A stretch of 44,392 bases of DNA, taken from the NCBI GenBank assembly GCA_903858935.1, contig CAIOKO010000163.1, positions 1-44,392 of the forward strand, in the 5' to 3' direction. Made by a program: the position numbers and the translations under genes. Within the stretch, counting starts at the first letter, position 1, and each line of letters opens with the position of its first letter. The notes below the pieces were generated by a model. It did not search any database. It saw only the letters and a list, made by a program, of their open reading frames with translations, and was not told the origin of the DNA. This document shows, piece after piece, positions 8,474-17,566 of the stretch. Source of the stretch: an uncultured Schlesneria sp. (GTDB lineage Bacteria > Planctomycetota > Planctomycetia > Planctomycetales > Planctomycetaceae).

Positions 8474-11400
8474 ATGAATCACCTCAAGCTTACTGGCCTT
8501 CGCCGAAAACTGGCCTTGTTTGGCATCCTGGCGATTCAGTTCGCCGGAATTCATACAACGCTCGGGGCTGATCCGCCAGCCAAAGATTCGAAAGTTTATG
8601 AGGCATGGAAGCATTCAGGTTCGATATTTGTACTTACGACGCCTGAGGGTGCAGACCTGCCAGCGTCGGCATCGCTCGACGGTTTTCCGTTGCTCGTGCG
8701 ACTGGATCGCGACAGCATTGATTTTCATCAGGCGCGGCAAAACGGCGAGGATCTTCGATTTTCGTTGCCAAGTGGCGAACCACTTTCCTATCAAATCGAG
8801 GACTGGGATCTGCCAAATCTTTTGGCGAGCGTCTGGGTACGGGTGCCGCAGATTCACGGAAATTCACGGCAAGAGATTAAGCTCCATTGGGGCCATGCGA
8901 AGGCCGAAAGCGAATCCAATGGAAAAGCGGTGTTCAACGAATCGAATGGATATGTCAGTGTCTGGCATATGAACGAAACCGACCGGGATGAAGTGGGAAC
9001 GCTTTCCAGCTTCGACAACGGGTCAACCTGGGTCGAAGGAATGATTGGAATGGCCAGACATCTCCCCGGCCAGAAAGGGATTCGCGGCGGCGAAAAAATT
9101 CAAAACTATCCGTCAGGTTCAAGCTCCCATAGCTCTGAAGCCTGGTTTCGCCCGGCCAGACCGAACACCACCATTCTTGGTTGGGGAAATGAAGGGGGCG
9201 GACGTGGTAGTAAGGTCAGGATGCAATTCCGCAGCCCGCCGCATGTCCACATTGATAGCGACTTTTCTGATGTCAAAGGCGAAAGCAGGCTGCCACTTGG
9301 AGAATGGATTCATGTCGTCCATACCTATGACCGTGACGACGGCAAAATCTATATCAACGGGAAGTTGGACGGGACCGCTAAGCCAAGACTGGATATCAAA
9401 CGTCCGGCGCGACTTTGGATCGGCGGTTGGTATGACAACTTTGACTTCGTCGGCGATATTGACGAGGTCCGTATTTCGCGAGTTGCCAGGTCAGCAGACT
9501 GGATCAAGCTCCAGTACGAAAATCAGAAGCTACACCAGACAGCGGTTGGGACCGTGATTCATCCTGGTACTGAGTTCTCTGTCGCTCCGGCAGAAGTCTC
9601 CGTGGCCGAAGGGGAGAGCGTCACCATTTCCGCACGTGCCGGTGGTGCGCAAAAAGTCTACTGGATCATCGATCGCGATGGCCAAGAGACCGTCGTCGGC
9701 ACGGACCGGTTTTCCTACAAGCTGCATGCGGGACGCGTGACAGGCGACTCGTCGTTGGCTCTGCAATTCAAGGCGATTTATGGGGATCACGTAAAATCAC
9801 AAATTGTCCCGATCACGATCAAGGAAGCGATTCCCGAGCCGCAATTCACCCTGCGTGCCCCGACAAACTGGGACGGACGTCAGTCAATCGAGGTCGTTCC
9901 CGACATCACAAACCTTGCTGAGATGAAGGCGAAGTTCGCAGCCGAACTTAAATCGGAATGGTTTGTTGATGGCGTTGCTGACATAAAACAGGTCACTGCT
10001 GATAAATTGATACTGAAACGTGCCCAGAACAGTGGTTCAATGACCGTCTCCGTTGCCATCGATAACGGAGGAAAGAAAGTTATCGGTTCCACCGTCATTT
10101 CAGTGAAAGAGCCTTCCAGAGACCTCTGGGTTGAACGAGCGCCAGCGAAAACTGAACAGCCGGAAGACAACCAGTTTTTCGCTCGCAACGACAAAAATGA
10201 AGGAACTGTCTACTACTCGGGAACACTTCCCTCTGCGGCTGATTCGGTCTTTTTGAAGGTCTACGCTGACGGGATGCTTGTTCAGACGGTGACGGGTGAT
10301 GTTTCGTCCGAAAAAGTGTACTCGATATCAGCAAAGTTGAAGCCGGGTCTATTCCACTATCAGACGAAATTCGGTTCGAAATCCGGAGATCGCGAGACCG
10401 AACTTCACACGGCGCAAAACCTGATTTGTGGCGATGCTTTTCTGATCGATGGCCAATCGAATGCCGAGGCGACGGATGTCGGACCAAAAGATCCCGGGTT
10501 CACCAGCGATTGGATTCGCAGCTACGGCAGCATGGGGGGAGACCCGTCGGGTGGTCGACAGAATCGTTGGAGTAACGCTGTCGTCCGCGATCAGCGCGGC
10601 GGGAAAGCTCAGATTGGTTACTGGGGATTTAAACTGGCGGAGCAGCTTGTCGAAAGCCAAAAGCTTCCGATCTGCATTATCAATGGTGCCGTGGGCGGAT
10701 CACGCATCGATCAGCATCAGCGAAACGACAAAGATCCAACCGATGTTTCAACGATCTATGGACGTTCTTTGTGGCGTATTCAGCAGGCCAAATTGACTCA
10801 TGGTATTCGTGCCGTCCTATGGCACCAGGGTGAGAATGATCAGGGAGCGGATGGTCCCAGCGGCGGGTTCGGTTGGGAGACTTATCGTCAAAACTTCATC
10901 GATATGGCCGCCGACTGGAAAGAAGACTATCCGAACGTTCAACATTATTACGTGTTTCAGATCTGGCCGAAGGCGTGCGCGATGGGGATTAAGGGATCAG
11001 ACAATCAGTTACGCGAAATCCAAAGAACACTTCCACGGTACTTCTCGAACTTAAGTGTCATGTCGACACTCGGCATCAAGCCTCCCGGCGGCTGCCACTT
11101 CCCGGTAGAAGGTTATGCCGAATTCGCTCGTTTGATCGACCCGCTCGTTGAACGGGATTTGTACGGGAAGAAACACGAACAACCCATCACTCCACCGAAT
11201 CTGATGCGAGCGTCGTACTCGACTTCGAAACAAGATGAACTGGTGCTGGAGTTTGACAGCGACGTCATCTGGTCAGAAAAGTTAACCAGTCAATTCTCAC
11301 TCGATGGCGTCGCCGGACAGATCGTTTCAGGGTCTGCGGAAAACAATCGTCTGACGTTGAAATTGAAGTCGGCCACGAAGGCCAGCAAAGTCACTTATCT

Positions 11401-11506
11401 CGACAGCGAGCGTTGGAATCCAGACAATCTTCTTCACGGAAAAAATGGCATCGCAGCGTTGACCTTCTGTGATGTTCCAATTGAATCAAGTCGAACGAAG
11501 CCATGA
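8474..11506 (+). CDS. Large secreted DUF2341/LamG/sialate O-acetylesterase-like protein
   Basis: A 1010-residue protein with an N-terminal signal peptide ending near TTLGA. Residues about 45-150 resemble DUF2341 (GFPLLVRLDRDSIDF, LRFSLPSGEPLSYQIEDW), and 165-365 form a concanavalin A-like LamG lectin domain (YVSVWHMNE, EWIHVVHTYDRDDGKIYING, RLWIGGWYDN). An Ig-like middle follows. From about 640 a SASA/CE6-type SGNH esterase domain appears with GQSN (Ser662), WHQGEND (783-789) and GGCHFP (His875) as likely catalytic elements. It probably removes acetyl groups from polysaccharides or sialylated glycans outside the cytoplasm. It begins 22 bases after the DUF58 gene and its stop overlaps the next start (ATGA), so it belongs to the moxR operon. 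Confidence 0.88.
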   Translation: MNHLKLTGLRRKLALFGILAIQFAGIHTTLGADPPAKDSKVYEAWKHSGSIFVLTTPEGADLPASASLDGFPLLVRLDRDSIDFHQARQNGEDLRFSLPSGEPLSYQIEDWDLPNLLASVWVRVPQIHGNSRQEIKLHWGHAKAESESNGKAVFNESNGYVSVWHMNETDRDEVGTLSSFDNGSTWVEGMIGMARHLPGQKGIRGGEKIQNYPSGSSSHSSEAWFRPARPNTTILGWGNEGGGRGSKVRMQFRSPPHVHIDSDFSDVKGESRLPLGEWIHVVHTYDRDDGKIYINGKLDGTAKPRLDIKRPARLWIGGWYDNFDFVGDIDEVRISRVARSADWIKLQYENQKLHQTAVGTVIHPGTEFSVAPAEVSVAEGESVTISARAGGAQKVYWIIDRDGQETVVGTDRFSYKLHAGRVTGDSSLALQFKAIYGDHVKSQIVPITIKEAIPEPQFTLRAPTNWDGRQSIEVVPDITNLAEMKAKFAAELKSEWFVDGVADIKQVTADKLILKRAQNSGSMTVSVAIDNGGKKVIGSTVISVKEPSRDLWVERAPAKTEQPEDNQFFARNDKNEGTVYYSGTLPSAADSVFLKVYADGMLVQTVTGDVSSEKVYSISAKLKPGLFHYQTKFGSKSGDRETELHTAQNLICGDAFLIDGQSNAEATDVGPKDPGFTSDWIRSYGSMGGDPSGGRQNRWSNAVVRDQRGGKAQIGYWGFKLAEQLVESQKLPICIINGAVGGSRIDQHQRNDKDPTDVSTIYGRSLWRIQQAKLTHGIRAVLWHQGENDQGADGPSGGFGWETYRQNFIDMAADWKEDYPNVQHYYVFQIWPKACAMGIKGSDNQLREIQRTLPRYFSNLSVMSTLGIKPPGGCHFPVEGYAEFARLIDPLVERDLYGKKHEQPITPPNLMRASYSTSKQDELVLEFDSDVIWSEKLTSQFSLDGVAGQIVSGSAENNRLTLKLKSATKASKVTYLDSERWNPDNLLHGKNGIAALTFCDVPIESSRTKP

Positions 11507-12171
11507 CAGATCCGCACAACCACGAAACAGCGTTAAAAGTCAAATCTGTGCGTAGATCTGATCGATCAACGCATGCAGGCTGGTGGCGAGAATTGCCCTC
11601 ATTTGCGATCGACGAAGTTCTTGGCGGCGTCAATTCTTCGAGGCAGCAAAAAACCTCGTCAGACCGTCGCAAAGACCTTTTCGATGCGATCACAAAACTC
11701 CGAAACGCATTGGTTCAATATCACGAATTAAGAGTGAGGCAAGGTGAATCGGCTGTCGAAATTGAGCCGAAACTTGAGGTATTTGACACGCAGGTGGCTG
11801 CGGCAGATCTCGAAGCGTTTTTTGATCATATGCTCGATCATCCCTCACATCGACTGGCTGTTTATGGAACACTGAAACCCAGCGGCTCGAATTCGGTCCA
11901 ACTGTCAAGCATTGAAGGTGAATGGCTCGAGGGGACGGTTCACGGCATCGTAGAGCAACCGGGAGAATATTTAGAATTCACCTGGGATGTCTCAGAGCCT
12001 GCGGTTTCGGTCATGGTCCTTTCTGCCCCGCGATTGAGCGAGCATTTTGATCGACTTGATGATTTCGAGGGGCCCGATTACCTGCGGATTCTGGTTCCCG
12101 TTGAGATCGATGGCATGATCGAAGTCTGCAACATCTACGAAGGCAAACGACGAAAGAAGCATCATGCGTGA
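11503..12171 (+). CDS. Gamma-glutamylcyclotransferase-like (GGCT/AIG2) protein with N-terminal extension
   Basis: A 222-residue cytoplasmic protein. The C-terminal half has the GGCT fold signatures: the substrate loop VYGTLKPSGSN (residues 120-130) and the catalytic Glu189 in RLDDFEGPDY. Such enzymes cyclise gamma-glutamyl amines or act on gamma-glutamyl or related amide substrates; the natural substrate here is not evident. The first 110 residues are not part of the GGCT domain. They contain a predicted helical stretch (DRRKDLFDAITKLRNALVQY) and I do not recognise them. The ATG overlaps the esterase stop by four bases, and the stop overlaps the start of the ADP-ribosylglycohydrolase by eight, indicating translational coupling on both sides. 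Confidence 0.82.
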   Translation: MTDPHNHETALKVKSVRRSDRSTHAGWWRELPSFAIDEVLGGVNSSRQQKTSSDRRKDLFDAITKLRNALVQYHELRVRQGESAVEIEPKLEVFDTQVAAADLEAFFDHMLDHPSHRLAVYGTLKPSGSNSVQLSSIEGEWLEGTVHGIVEQPGEYLEFTWDVSEPAVSVMVLSAPRLSEHFDRLDDFEGPDYLRILVPVEIDGMIEVCNIYEGKRRKKHHA

Positions 12172-13105
12172 CCGCGACCGTTGCCGGGGAACTTTGATTG
12201 GTCTGGCGATCGGCGACGCCCTGGGCGCTGCGGTCGAATTTGAACCGCCAGGTCGCTTTGCTGAGGTGACCGGCTATCGAAGTGGTGGTCCCTACGGATT
12301 AAACGCCGGGGAATGGACCGACGATACCAGCATGGCGCTGGCTTTGGCGGATAGTATTTCCCAAGTGGGCTGGGATCTGAATGATCAGGCTGATCGCTAT
12401 GTCGAATGGTGGAAAGCGGGCAAGTATTCGGTGATCGGACGATGTTTCGATATCGGGATCACGACCCGAATTGCCCTCGCGAACTACATCACGACAAAAG
12501 ACGCACTTCAGTCTGGTGACCCTTCAGAAAGAGCCAGCGGCAATGGTTCGATCATGCGACTGGCACCGGTACCGATCCACTTCGCGGATAAGTATCCCCA
12601 TCAAATCGACGTGATTTCGCGTATGGCGGAAGAGTCCAGTTTAGCGACCCATGCCAGTGCGCAATGTCTTTCTGCCTGCCGATACCTTGCAGTCGTTCTC
12701 GCTGCGCTGATCAATGGCGAAGATCGCGAAACGGTTCTCGCTCCTGACTGGAAGCCATTGCAACAGCTCAACGAAATCAAACCATTGCATCCCTTAATTC
12801 AAGAGATTGCACGGGGAAGTTTTCGTAAGAAGCAACCTCCCACGATCAAGGGGTCGGGCTGGGTGGTCCAAAGCCTTGAAGCATCGTTATGGGCATTTCA
12901 CAATGCCGAATCGTTTTCAGACGCCGTTTTGAAAGCGGTCAATCTTGGGGACGATGCGGATACAACTGGAGCGATCTGTGGCCAGCTGGCCGGGGCTTAT
13001 TGGGGCGAATCCAAAATCCCTGCTCTATTGCGTACAGACTTAAAACGAATGGATTTATTGGAAACCGCTCTCTCAGGACTTCTTGATCTTCCCGCATCAA
13101 TTTGA
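12164..13105 (+). CDS. ADP-ribosylglycohydrolase (DraG/ARH family)
   Basis: A 313-residue cytoplasmic enzyme with both dinuclear-metal motifs of the family: WTDDTS (residues 51-56) and LGDDADTTGA (about 261-270). The N-terminal RCRGTLIGLAIGDALGAAVE and the ASGNGSIMRLAPVPI stretch are also characteristic. The family removes ADP-ribose from modified arginine or other side chains, or hydrolyses related ADP-ribosyl compounds; DraG is one member. No ADP-ribosyltransferase or nitrogenase gene is present in the window, so its substrate is unknown. It overlaps the preceding GGCT-like gene by eight bases and ends nine bases before the glycosidase gene. Confidence 0.9.
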   Translation: MRDRDRCRGTLIGLAIGDALGAAVEFEPPGRFAEVTGYRSGGPYGLNAGEWTDDTSMALALADSISQVGWDLNDQADRYVEWWKAGKYSVIGRCFDIGITTRIALANYITTKDALQSGDPSERASGNGSIMRLAPVPIHFADKYPHQIDVISRMAEESSLATHASAQCLSACRYLAVVLAALINGEDRETVLAPDWKPLQQLNEIKPLHPLIQEIARGSFRKKQPPTIKGSGWVVQSLEASLWAFHNAESFSDAVLKAVNLGDDADTTGAICGQLAGAYWGESKIPALLRTDLKRMDLLETALSGLLDLPASI

Positions 13106-13114
13106 AAGTGACAA

Positions 13115-15538
13115 ATGATTCGTTCGCTGCTCATCGTGATCATTTCGCTTGTGTCCGTCTCCTCCGTACTCATGGCACAGGCCGATCTTAAATCCAATTT
13201 GACGTCAGGGATGCTTGACCTCAAAAAGGCCATCGTCGTTGCGCCGGAAAACCTTTCTCGCCGAGAGTCAAAAGCGGTTGCGATGCTCGTTGATGAAGTT
13301 CACAAACGTACGATGATTCGTTGGGATCAACAACCCGCACTTCCGAAGTCATCAGATCAGCCAGTGATTCTAGTCGGAACTCGAGAAAAACTTCGTTCGC
13401 TGCTTCCAACGAATCAAGTCGTGTTATCCGCTGCGAGTGAAGCCGTGCGGCCCGAGGGTTATCAGATTGTCACGACCAGGGATCGATCTCTGGTTGCCGT
13501 TATCGGTAACGACGAACGGGGAGTCTTGTTTGGTGTCGGCCGATTGCTGCGTGAATTGCGCATGAATCGGGGACGAATCGAGATCCCCGCCGGATTTCAG
13601 GAAATATCGGCTCCCGAAACCGTATTGCGAGGCCATCAGTTAGGGTATCGGCAGAAGACAAATTCCTACGATGCCTGGGACATTCATCAATGGGAACAGT
13701 ACTACCGAGACCTGGCCGTCTTTGGCACGAACGCCATCGAATTGATTCCTCCTCGATCAGACGATGAGGATGACAGTCCTCATTTTCCAGCTCCACCGAT
13801 GGAGATGATGGTCGACATGTCTCGCGTGGCTGACGAGTATGGTCTTGATGTCTGGATCTGGTATCCAGCCATGGACAAGGATTATTCAGATCCGAAGACC
13901 GTTGAGTTTGCACTGCGCGAGTGGGAAGAAGTCTATAAGCGTTTGCCACGAATCGACGTGATTTTCGTTCCGGGTGGTGATCCTGGTCACACGCATCCGC
14001 TGACGTTGATGGCCCTGTTGGAAAAGCAGGCGACATTGCTGCGCAAGTATCATCCGAAGGCGCAGATGTGGATGTCGCCCCAAAGTTTTAACAAAGACTG
14101 GGACGACGAGTACTACAAATTCATGCAGACGGAACCGAAGTGGCTCGATGGAATTGTGTTTGGTCCTCAAGTACGCATGGGACTTTATGACGTTCGCAAG
14201 GCGATTCCCGCGAAGTATCCGATTCGCGGATACCCCGATATCACACACAGTATTAACTGCCAGCATGCGGTCCCCGAATGGGACGTGGCCTATGGGATCA
14301 CCCAGGCACGCGAAGTCATTAATCCTCGTCCCCTGGGGCAGGCTGCGATATTCCGGTACTACCAGCCCGCCACGATCGGTTTCATTACCTATTCCGAAGG
14401 TTGTAACGACGACGTGAATAAGTTTGTCTGGAGCGGATTGGGATGGAACAGCAAGACCCCGATCATCGACATTCTCAGGCAATTCAGTCGGTATTTCATC
14501 GCAGATCAGTTCGCAGATGAGTTCGCTAAAGGACTACTAGGACTGGAACGGAACTGGGTTGGTCCTTTGCTGACAAACGTCGGAGTCGAAACAACTCTTC
14601 AACAGTTTCAGACGATGGAGCGAACTGGAGGGCCCAAGCTGCTGTTGAACTGGCGATTCCAGCAAGCTCTTTATCGAGCCTATTACGATGCGGGATTAAG
14701 AGATCGACTGATTGCGGAAACGGCGCAGCGATCAGAAGCGACAGACCTGCTTCGTCGAGCGAGTCGAATTGGATCGCTTGTCGCAATGACGCAGGCAGAA
14801 TCTGTGCTTGATCAGGCGGAGTTGGTTCAGGTCTCGCCAGAACGTCGGAATCGAGTCAATGAACTTGCCGAGGCATTGTTTCAAAGCATTCGCATGCAAT
14901 TGAACAGCAAGCTGCACGCGGGGGAATATGGTCGCGGGACATCCCAGGACACGATCGATCGTCCGTTGAACGATCGGTTCTGGCTGAAAGGTGAATTTGC
15001 CAAAGTCAGGCTGCAAGAAAAAGAAGACGAACGATTGAAGTCGTTAAATACGTTAGTGAACCGGACCGACGCAGGTCCCGGTAGTTTTTATGATGATCTG
15101 GGCGACCCGAATCGACAGCCGCATCTGGTACCGAATGTCGTTCCGTTTGCTGAGAATCCCGATTTTCGCAAGTCCGTTTTCACGAGTTTCGATTATCGAG
15201 CTGATCGCCCTCGCGAATGGTGGACGAACGTCTTGTGTCTGTATGACGGGGCACTGAAAATGCATTACGAGGGGCTCGATCCGACCGCCCGATATCGTCT
15301 CAAATTTGTCTATTCGTCCGAGCCGTTACGAAAAGTCAAAGTCAAGTTGGAGGCCGAAGGACAGACGTTACAAGATTGGACGGTTAAACCCGATGAAATG
15401 ACGCCGGTGGAAATTGATGTACCACCGGCAGCAACGGCAGATGGTCTCCTCGACATTCAGTGGACAAGGGAACTCGGACTCGGTGGAAACGGACGAGGCT
15501 GCCAGGTCGCGGAAGTGTGGTTGCTAAGACAACCTTAG
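13115..15538 (+). CDS. Secreted alpha-glucuronidase/hexosaminidase-like glycoside hydrolase
   Basis: An 807-residue exported protein with a signal peptide (MIRSLLIVIISLVSVSSVLMAQA). Residues 30-165 resemble the GH67/GH20-type N-terminal alpha/beta domain (ILVGTREKLRSL, GYQIVTTRDRSLVAVIGNDE, RGVLFGVGRLLRELR). Residues about 170-480 look like a TIM barrel (LRGHQLGYRQKTNSYD, FGTNAIELIPPRSDDE, WIWYPAMDKDY, FVPGGDPGHTHP, YSEGCNDDVNKF), followed by a helical part and a C-terminal beta domain. The likely role is trimming uronic-acid- or hexosamine-containing glycans outside the cytoplasm; the exact GH family and catalytic acids were not assigned. It is the last gene of the operon that begins with moxR, nine bases after the ADP-ribosylglycohydrolase. 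Confidence 0.82.
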   Translation: MIRSLLIVIISLVSVSSVLMAQADLKSNLTSGMLDLKKAIVVAPENLSRRESKAVAMLVDEVHKRTMIRWDQQPALPKSSDQPVILVGTREKLRSLLPTNQVVLSAASEAVRPEGYQIVTTRDRSLVAVIGNDERGVLFGVGRLLRELRMNRGRIEIPAGFQEISAPETVLRGHQLGYRQKTNSYDAWDIHQWEQYYRDLAVFGTNAIELIPPRSDDEDDSPHFPAPPMEMMVDMSRVADEYGLDVWIWYPAMDKDYSDPKTVEFALREWEEVYKRLPRIDVIFVPGGDPGHTHPLTLMALLEKQATLLRKYHPKAQMWMSPQSFNKDWDDEYYKFMQTEPKWLDGIVFGPQVRMGLYDVRKAIPAKYPIRGYPDITHSINCQHAVPEWDVAYGITQAREVINPRPLGQAAIFRYYQPATIGFITYSEGCNDDVNKFVWSGLGWNSKTPIIDILRQFSRYFIADQFADEFAKGLLGLERNWVGPLLTNVGVETTLQQFQTMERTGGPKLLLNWRFQQALYRAYYDAGLRDRLIAETAQRSEATDLLRRASRIGSLVAMTQAESVLDQAELVQVSPERRNRVNELAEALFQSIRMQLNSKLHAGEYGRGTSQDTIDRPLNDRFWLKGEFAKVRLQEKEDERLKSLNTLVNRTDAGPGSFYDDLGDPNRQPHLVPNVVPFAENPDFRKSVFTSFDYRADRPREWWTNVLCLYDGALKMHYEGLDPTARYRLKFVYSSEPLRKVKVKLEAEGQTLQDWTVKPDEMTPVEIDVPPAATADGLLDIQWTRELGLGGNGRGCQVAEVWLLRQP

Positions 15539-16234
15539 AGTCCAGTGAGGCTATGCAATAGAACAAAGTCGCCATCATCGCTCCGCGTGATGAGCATTGT
15601 TCAAGAACCTGCCAAATTCCAATCCGCATGGTCTCAAATCAGAAATTCAAACGGAATATTTGTCCCGATGCGTCGGCAACGTTTGAATCGTTTCCGACGC
15701 ATGCTCACCACGCGGAGCGATGATGGCTACTTTGGAAGAAATCCTGAAACTTGTCTCAACGAGTCGAGTTTCAGGCCCGAAGAAGTCTGTTCCACCGGCA
15801 ACAGGATTGTTCTGCTGCAATTTTTTTATTGTGACGCGTCCTCACCCATTTTCGTTAATTGAGGTTTAACGATCAATTTTGGTGCTGTATGCCCATCGGA
15901 AGTACAGCTGCAATAGTACTCATTAAACGGCTGTTCTTTCAGGCATTCGAGAAGCGAGTTTTTTTCTGAGAAATCCAACATAGTCCTCGTTTTTTCTGGC
16001 GACTTTTTCCTGTCCGAAACGTTTAAGATTCAGGAATCGTCGCCGCGTCACACCTTGATGAACCAGAATATGATCTTCCGCTGGCAAGTAAGAGTTCTCA
16101 AAAACTCAATCAATGTCAGGAACATTATATACTTGGTTTCGATGGTTCTGACGACGTGATATGCTAGCCGCCTCATCATCTGCTTTCTTCCGAACAAATT
16201 TAAATCTGATTGACCTCCCGGTTGGGGATTTTTT
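15539..16234. other. 700-base intergenic region with nested inverted repeats
   Basis: It separates the moxR operon from the ExbB/ExbD cluster. The first half holds a repeat element with arms at 15564-15599 and 15699-15735 around an inner hairpin at 15667-15702. The second half (15870-16234) shows no gene or clear repeat and should contain the promoter of the exbB cluster. A 49-codon ORF at 15720-15869 lies mostly in repeat sequence and is not taken as a gene. Confidence 0.6.
15564..15790 (+). repeat. Dispersed repeat with inverted arms; relative at 44195-44283
   Basis: The arm near 15564-15599 (CAAAGTCGCCATCATCGCTC then CGCGTGATGAGCATTG) is the near-perfect reverse complement of 15699-15735 (GCATGCTCACCACGCGGAGC then GATGATGGCTACTTTGG). 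Inside lies a hairpin with GATGCGTCGG at 15667-15676 and CCGACGCATG near 15694-15703. The right arm continues as GAAGAAATCCTG and on to about 15790. This extended part recurs in the opposite orientation at 44195-44283. Differences between the two copies change the encoded residues often, so selection for a peptide is unlikely. Confidence 0.7.
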
Positions 16235-16891
16235 ATGGACATGACCGCGCTTGTCGATTTGATGAGCAACTTGATTTACCCCATGCAAGGCATTGCCGCC
16301 GTGTACGGGATGTTTCTGGTTGTGCTGATCTTTCGACGAATTGGTCAAAAACAGTTTCGATCACAGGCGGTCGCGGATGATTTTCTGAATCAAATCAGTG
16401 AACGCTTGCAGGAACGACAGTTCGACGACGTCGTCGCATTGTGCGATTCACCGCCGTACTGGTCAAAAGCTGTTCCTCAACTGATCTTGATTGCGATGGC
16501 CAATCGCCATTGGCCAATCAACAAGTTGCGGCAGCTTCTGAGCGAAACGTTTGAGCGTGAAGTGCTGGCTGAAATGGACTACCAGATGTCCTGGGTGAAC
16601 ACTGTCGTCAAGACGGCGCCGATGCTTGGCCTTCAAGGGACGGTTCTCGGGATGATTGCCGCGTTCGGCAAGATCGCGGCCAAGCAGACTGCGGGGGTCA
16701 ATCCCGCATCACTGGCGAACGACATCAGCTTTGCACTGATCACGACTGCCGTCGGCTTGATGATCGCAATCCCTCTCGTCATGTGTATGGCGTCGATGCA
16801 GGTTCGAATTGGCCGATTGACAGATAGCGTTCAGCATCAGATTGGAAAATTCCTGGATCAGCTTGAACGAGCGATGGCAAAACGAAAGTGA
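16235..16891 (+). CDS. exbB: ExbB/TolQ/MotA-type proton channel protein
   Basis: A 218-residue inner-membrane protein with three predicted transmembrane segments (about residues 12-34, 124-152 and 166-192) and a large cytoplasmic loop between the first two, as in ExbB and TolQ. Conserved elements are KTAPMLGLQGTVLGMIAAF and ISFALITTAVGLMIAIPLV. With ExbD it forms the proton-driven motor that energises envelope processes such as TonB-dependent uptake, Tol-Pal function or motility. It heads a cluster with two ExbD-like genes and a transmembrane FHA/propeller protein. No TonB gene is in the cluster. Confidence 0.92.
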   Translation: MDMTALVDLMSNLIYPMQGIAAVYGMFLVVLIFRRIGQKQFRSQAVADDFLNQISERLQERQFDDVVALCDSPPYWSKAVPQLILIAMANRHWPINKLRQLLSETFEREVLAEMDYQMSWVNTVVKTAPMLGLQGTVLGMIAAFGKIAAKQTAGVNPASLANDISFALITTAVGLMIAIPLVMCMASMQVRIGRLTDSVQHQIGKFLDQLERAMAKRK

Positions 16892-16988
16892 GCAAAGTTT
16901 TGATTTCGATAAACATTGATGTTGATACTTTTTACATGACGTTGGTTTGATCGAGCGAAGTCTCGAAAACAGCCCGGGAACTTCGCTG

Positions 16989-17450
16989 ATGGCTCGACGA
17001 GGACTTTTTTCTGATGCAGGATCGTTTGGGGGTGGCCGCAAACTGGTCGATGGTGAAATGGACATCACTCCGATGATTGACGTCACATTCCTGCTGCTGA
17101 TTTTTTTCATGGTCGCATCGACGATGCAGGGAACTCCTGACGTTGATGTTCCCCCCGCTGAACATAGTGTTGGTGTTGATTCTGCAGGAGCAGCGATCGT
17201 GACGATCCTCGCCCCATTAAGCTCCGCGGAGCCCTCTCGGATTGTGCTCGGGGATGGCGAAGGCCCCGAGGCTGACCTGAGCGAAGTTCGTCGCTATGTC
17301 GAAGAGTCGGTCCGTGATGGCAAGAAACGGATCGTGCTTAAAGCGGAAGGAGATGTCACCCACGGTCTGGTTGACGATGTCGCCCAGGCGATCAAGTCTG
17401 TCGAAGGGGTTGAGATGTATATGGGAGTGGGAGATAAACCGAAGGACTGA
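16989..17450 (+). CDS. exbD: ExbD/TolR-type motor protein
   Basis: A 153-residue single-pass membrane protein. A short cytoplasmic N-terminus leads to EMDITPMIDVTFLLLIFFMV, in which the Asp of MIDV is the proton-carrying residue of the family. The periplasmic domain closes with KRIVLKAEGDVTHGLVDDVA. ATG 16989 gives the usual short N-terminus; an upstream TTG at 16947 would add 14 residues with no family match. It follows exbB by about 97 bases. Confidence 0.9.
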   Translation: MARRGLFSDAGSFGGGRKLVDGEMDITPMIDVTFLLLIFFMVASTMQGTPDVDVPPAEHSVGVDSAGAAIVTILAPLSSAEPSRIVLGDGEGPEADLSEVRRYVEESVRDGKKRIVLKAEGDVTHGLVDDVAQAIKSVEGVEMYMGVGDKPKD

Positions 17451-17566
17451 ACAAGCCAGGTAAGGAAATTCTGCAAATAAAACGTCTTGTGGAAAATGTC
17501 ACGTGAGGCACTTCCACTTATTCCAATCATCCATCGAATATTCTGATTGAGTCGTCAGTTACCAAG

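Noticed and set aside
15720-15869. 49-codon ORF beginning MMATLEEIL
   Set aside because: It lies in a dispersed repeat, and differences with the second copy are mostly non-synonymous.
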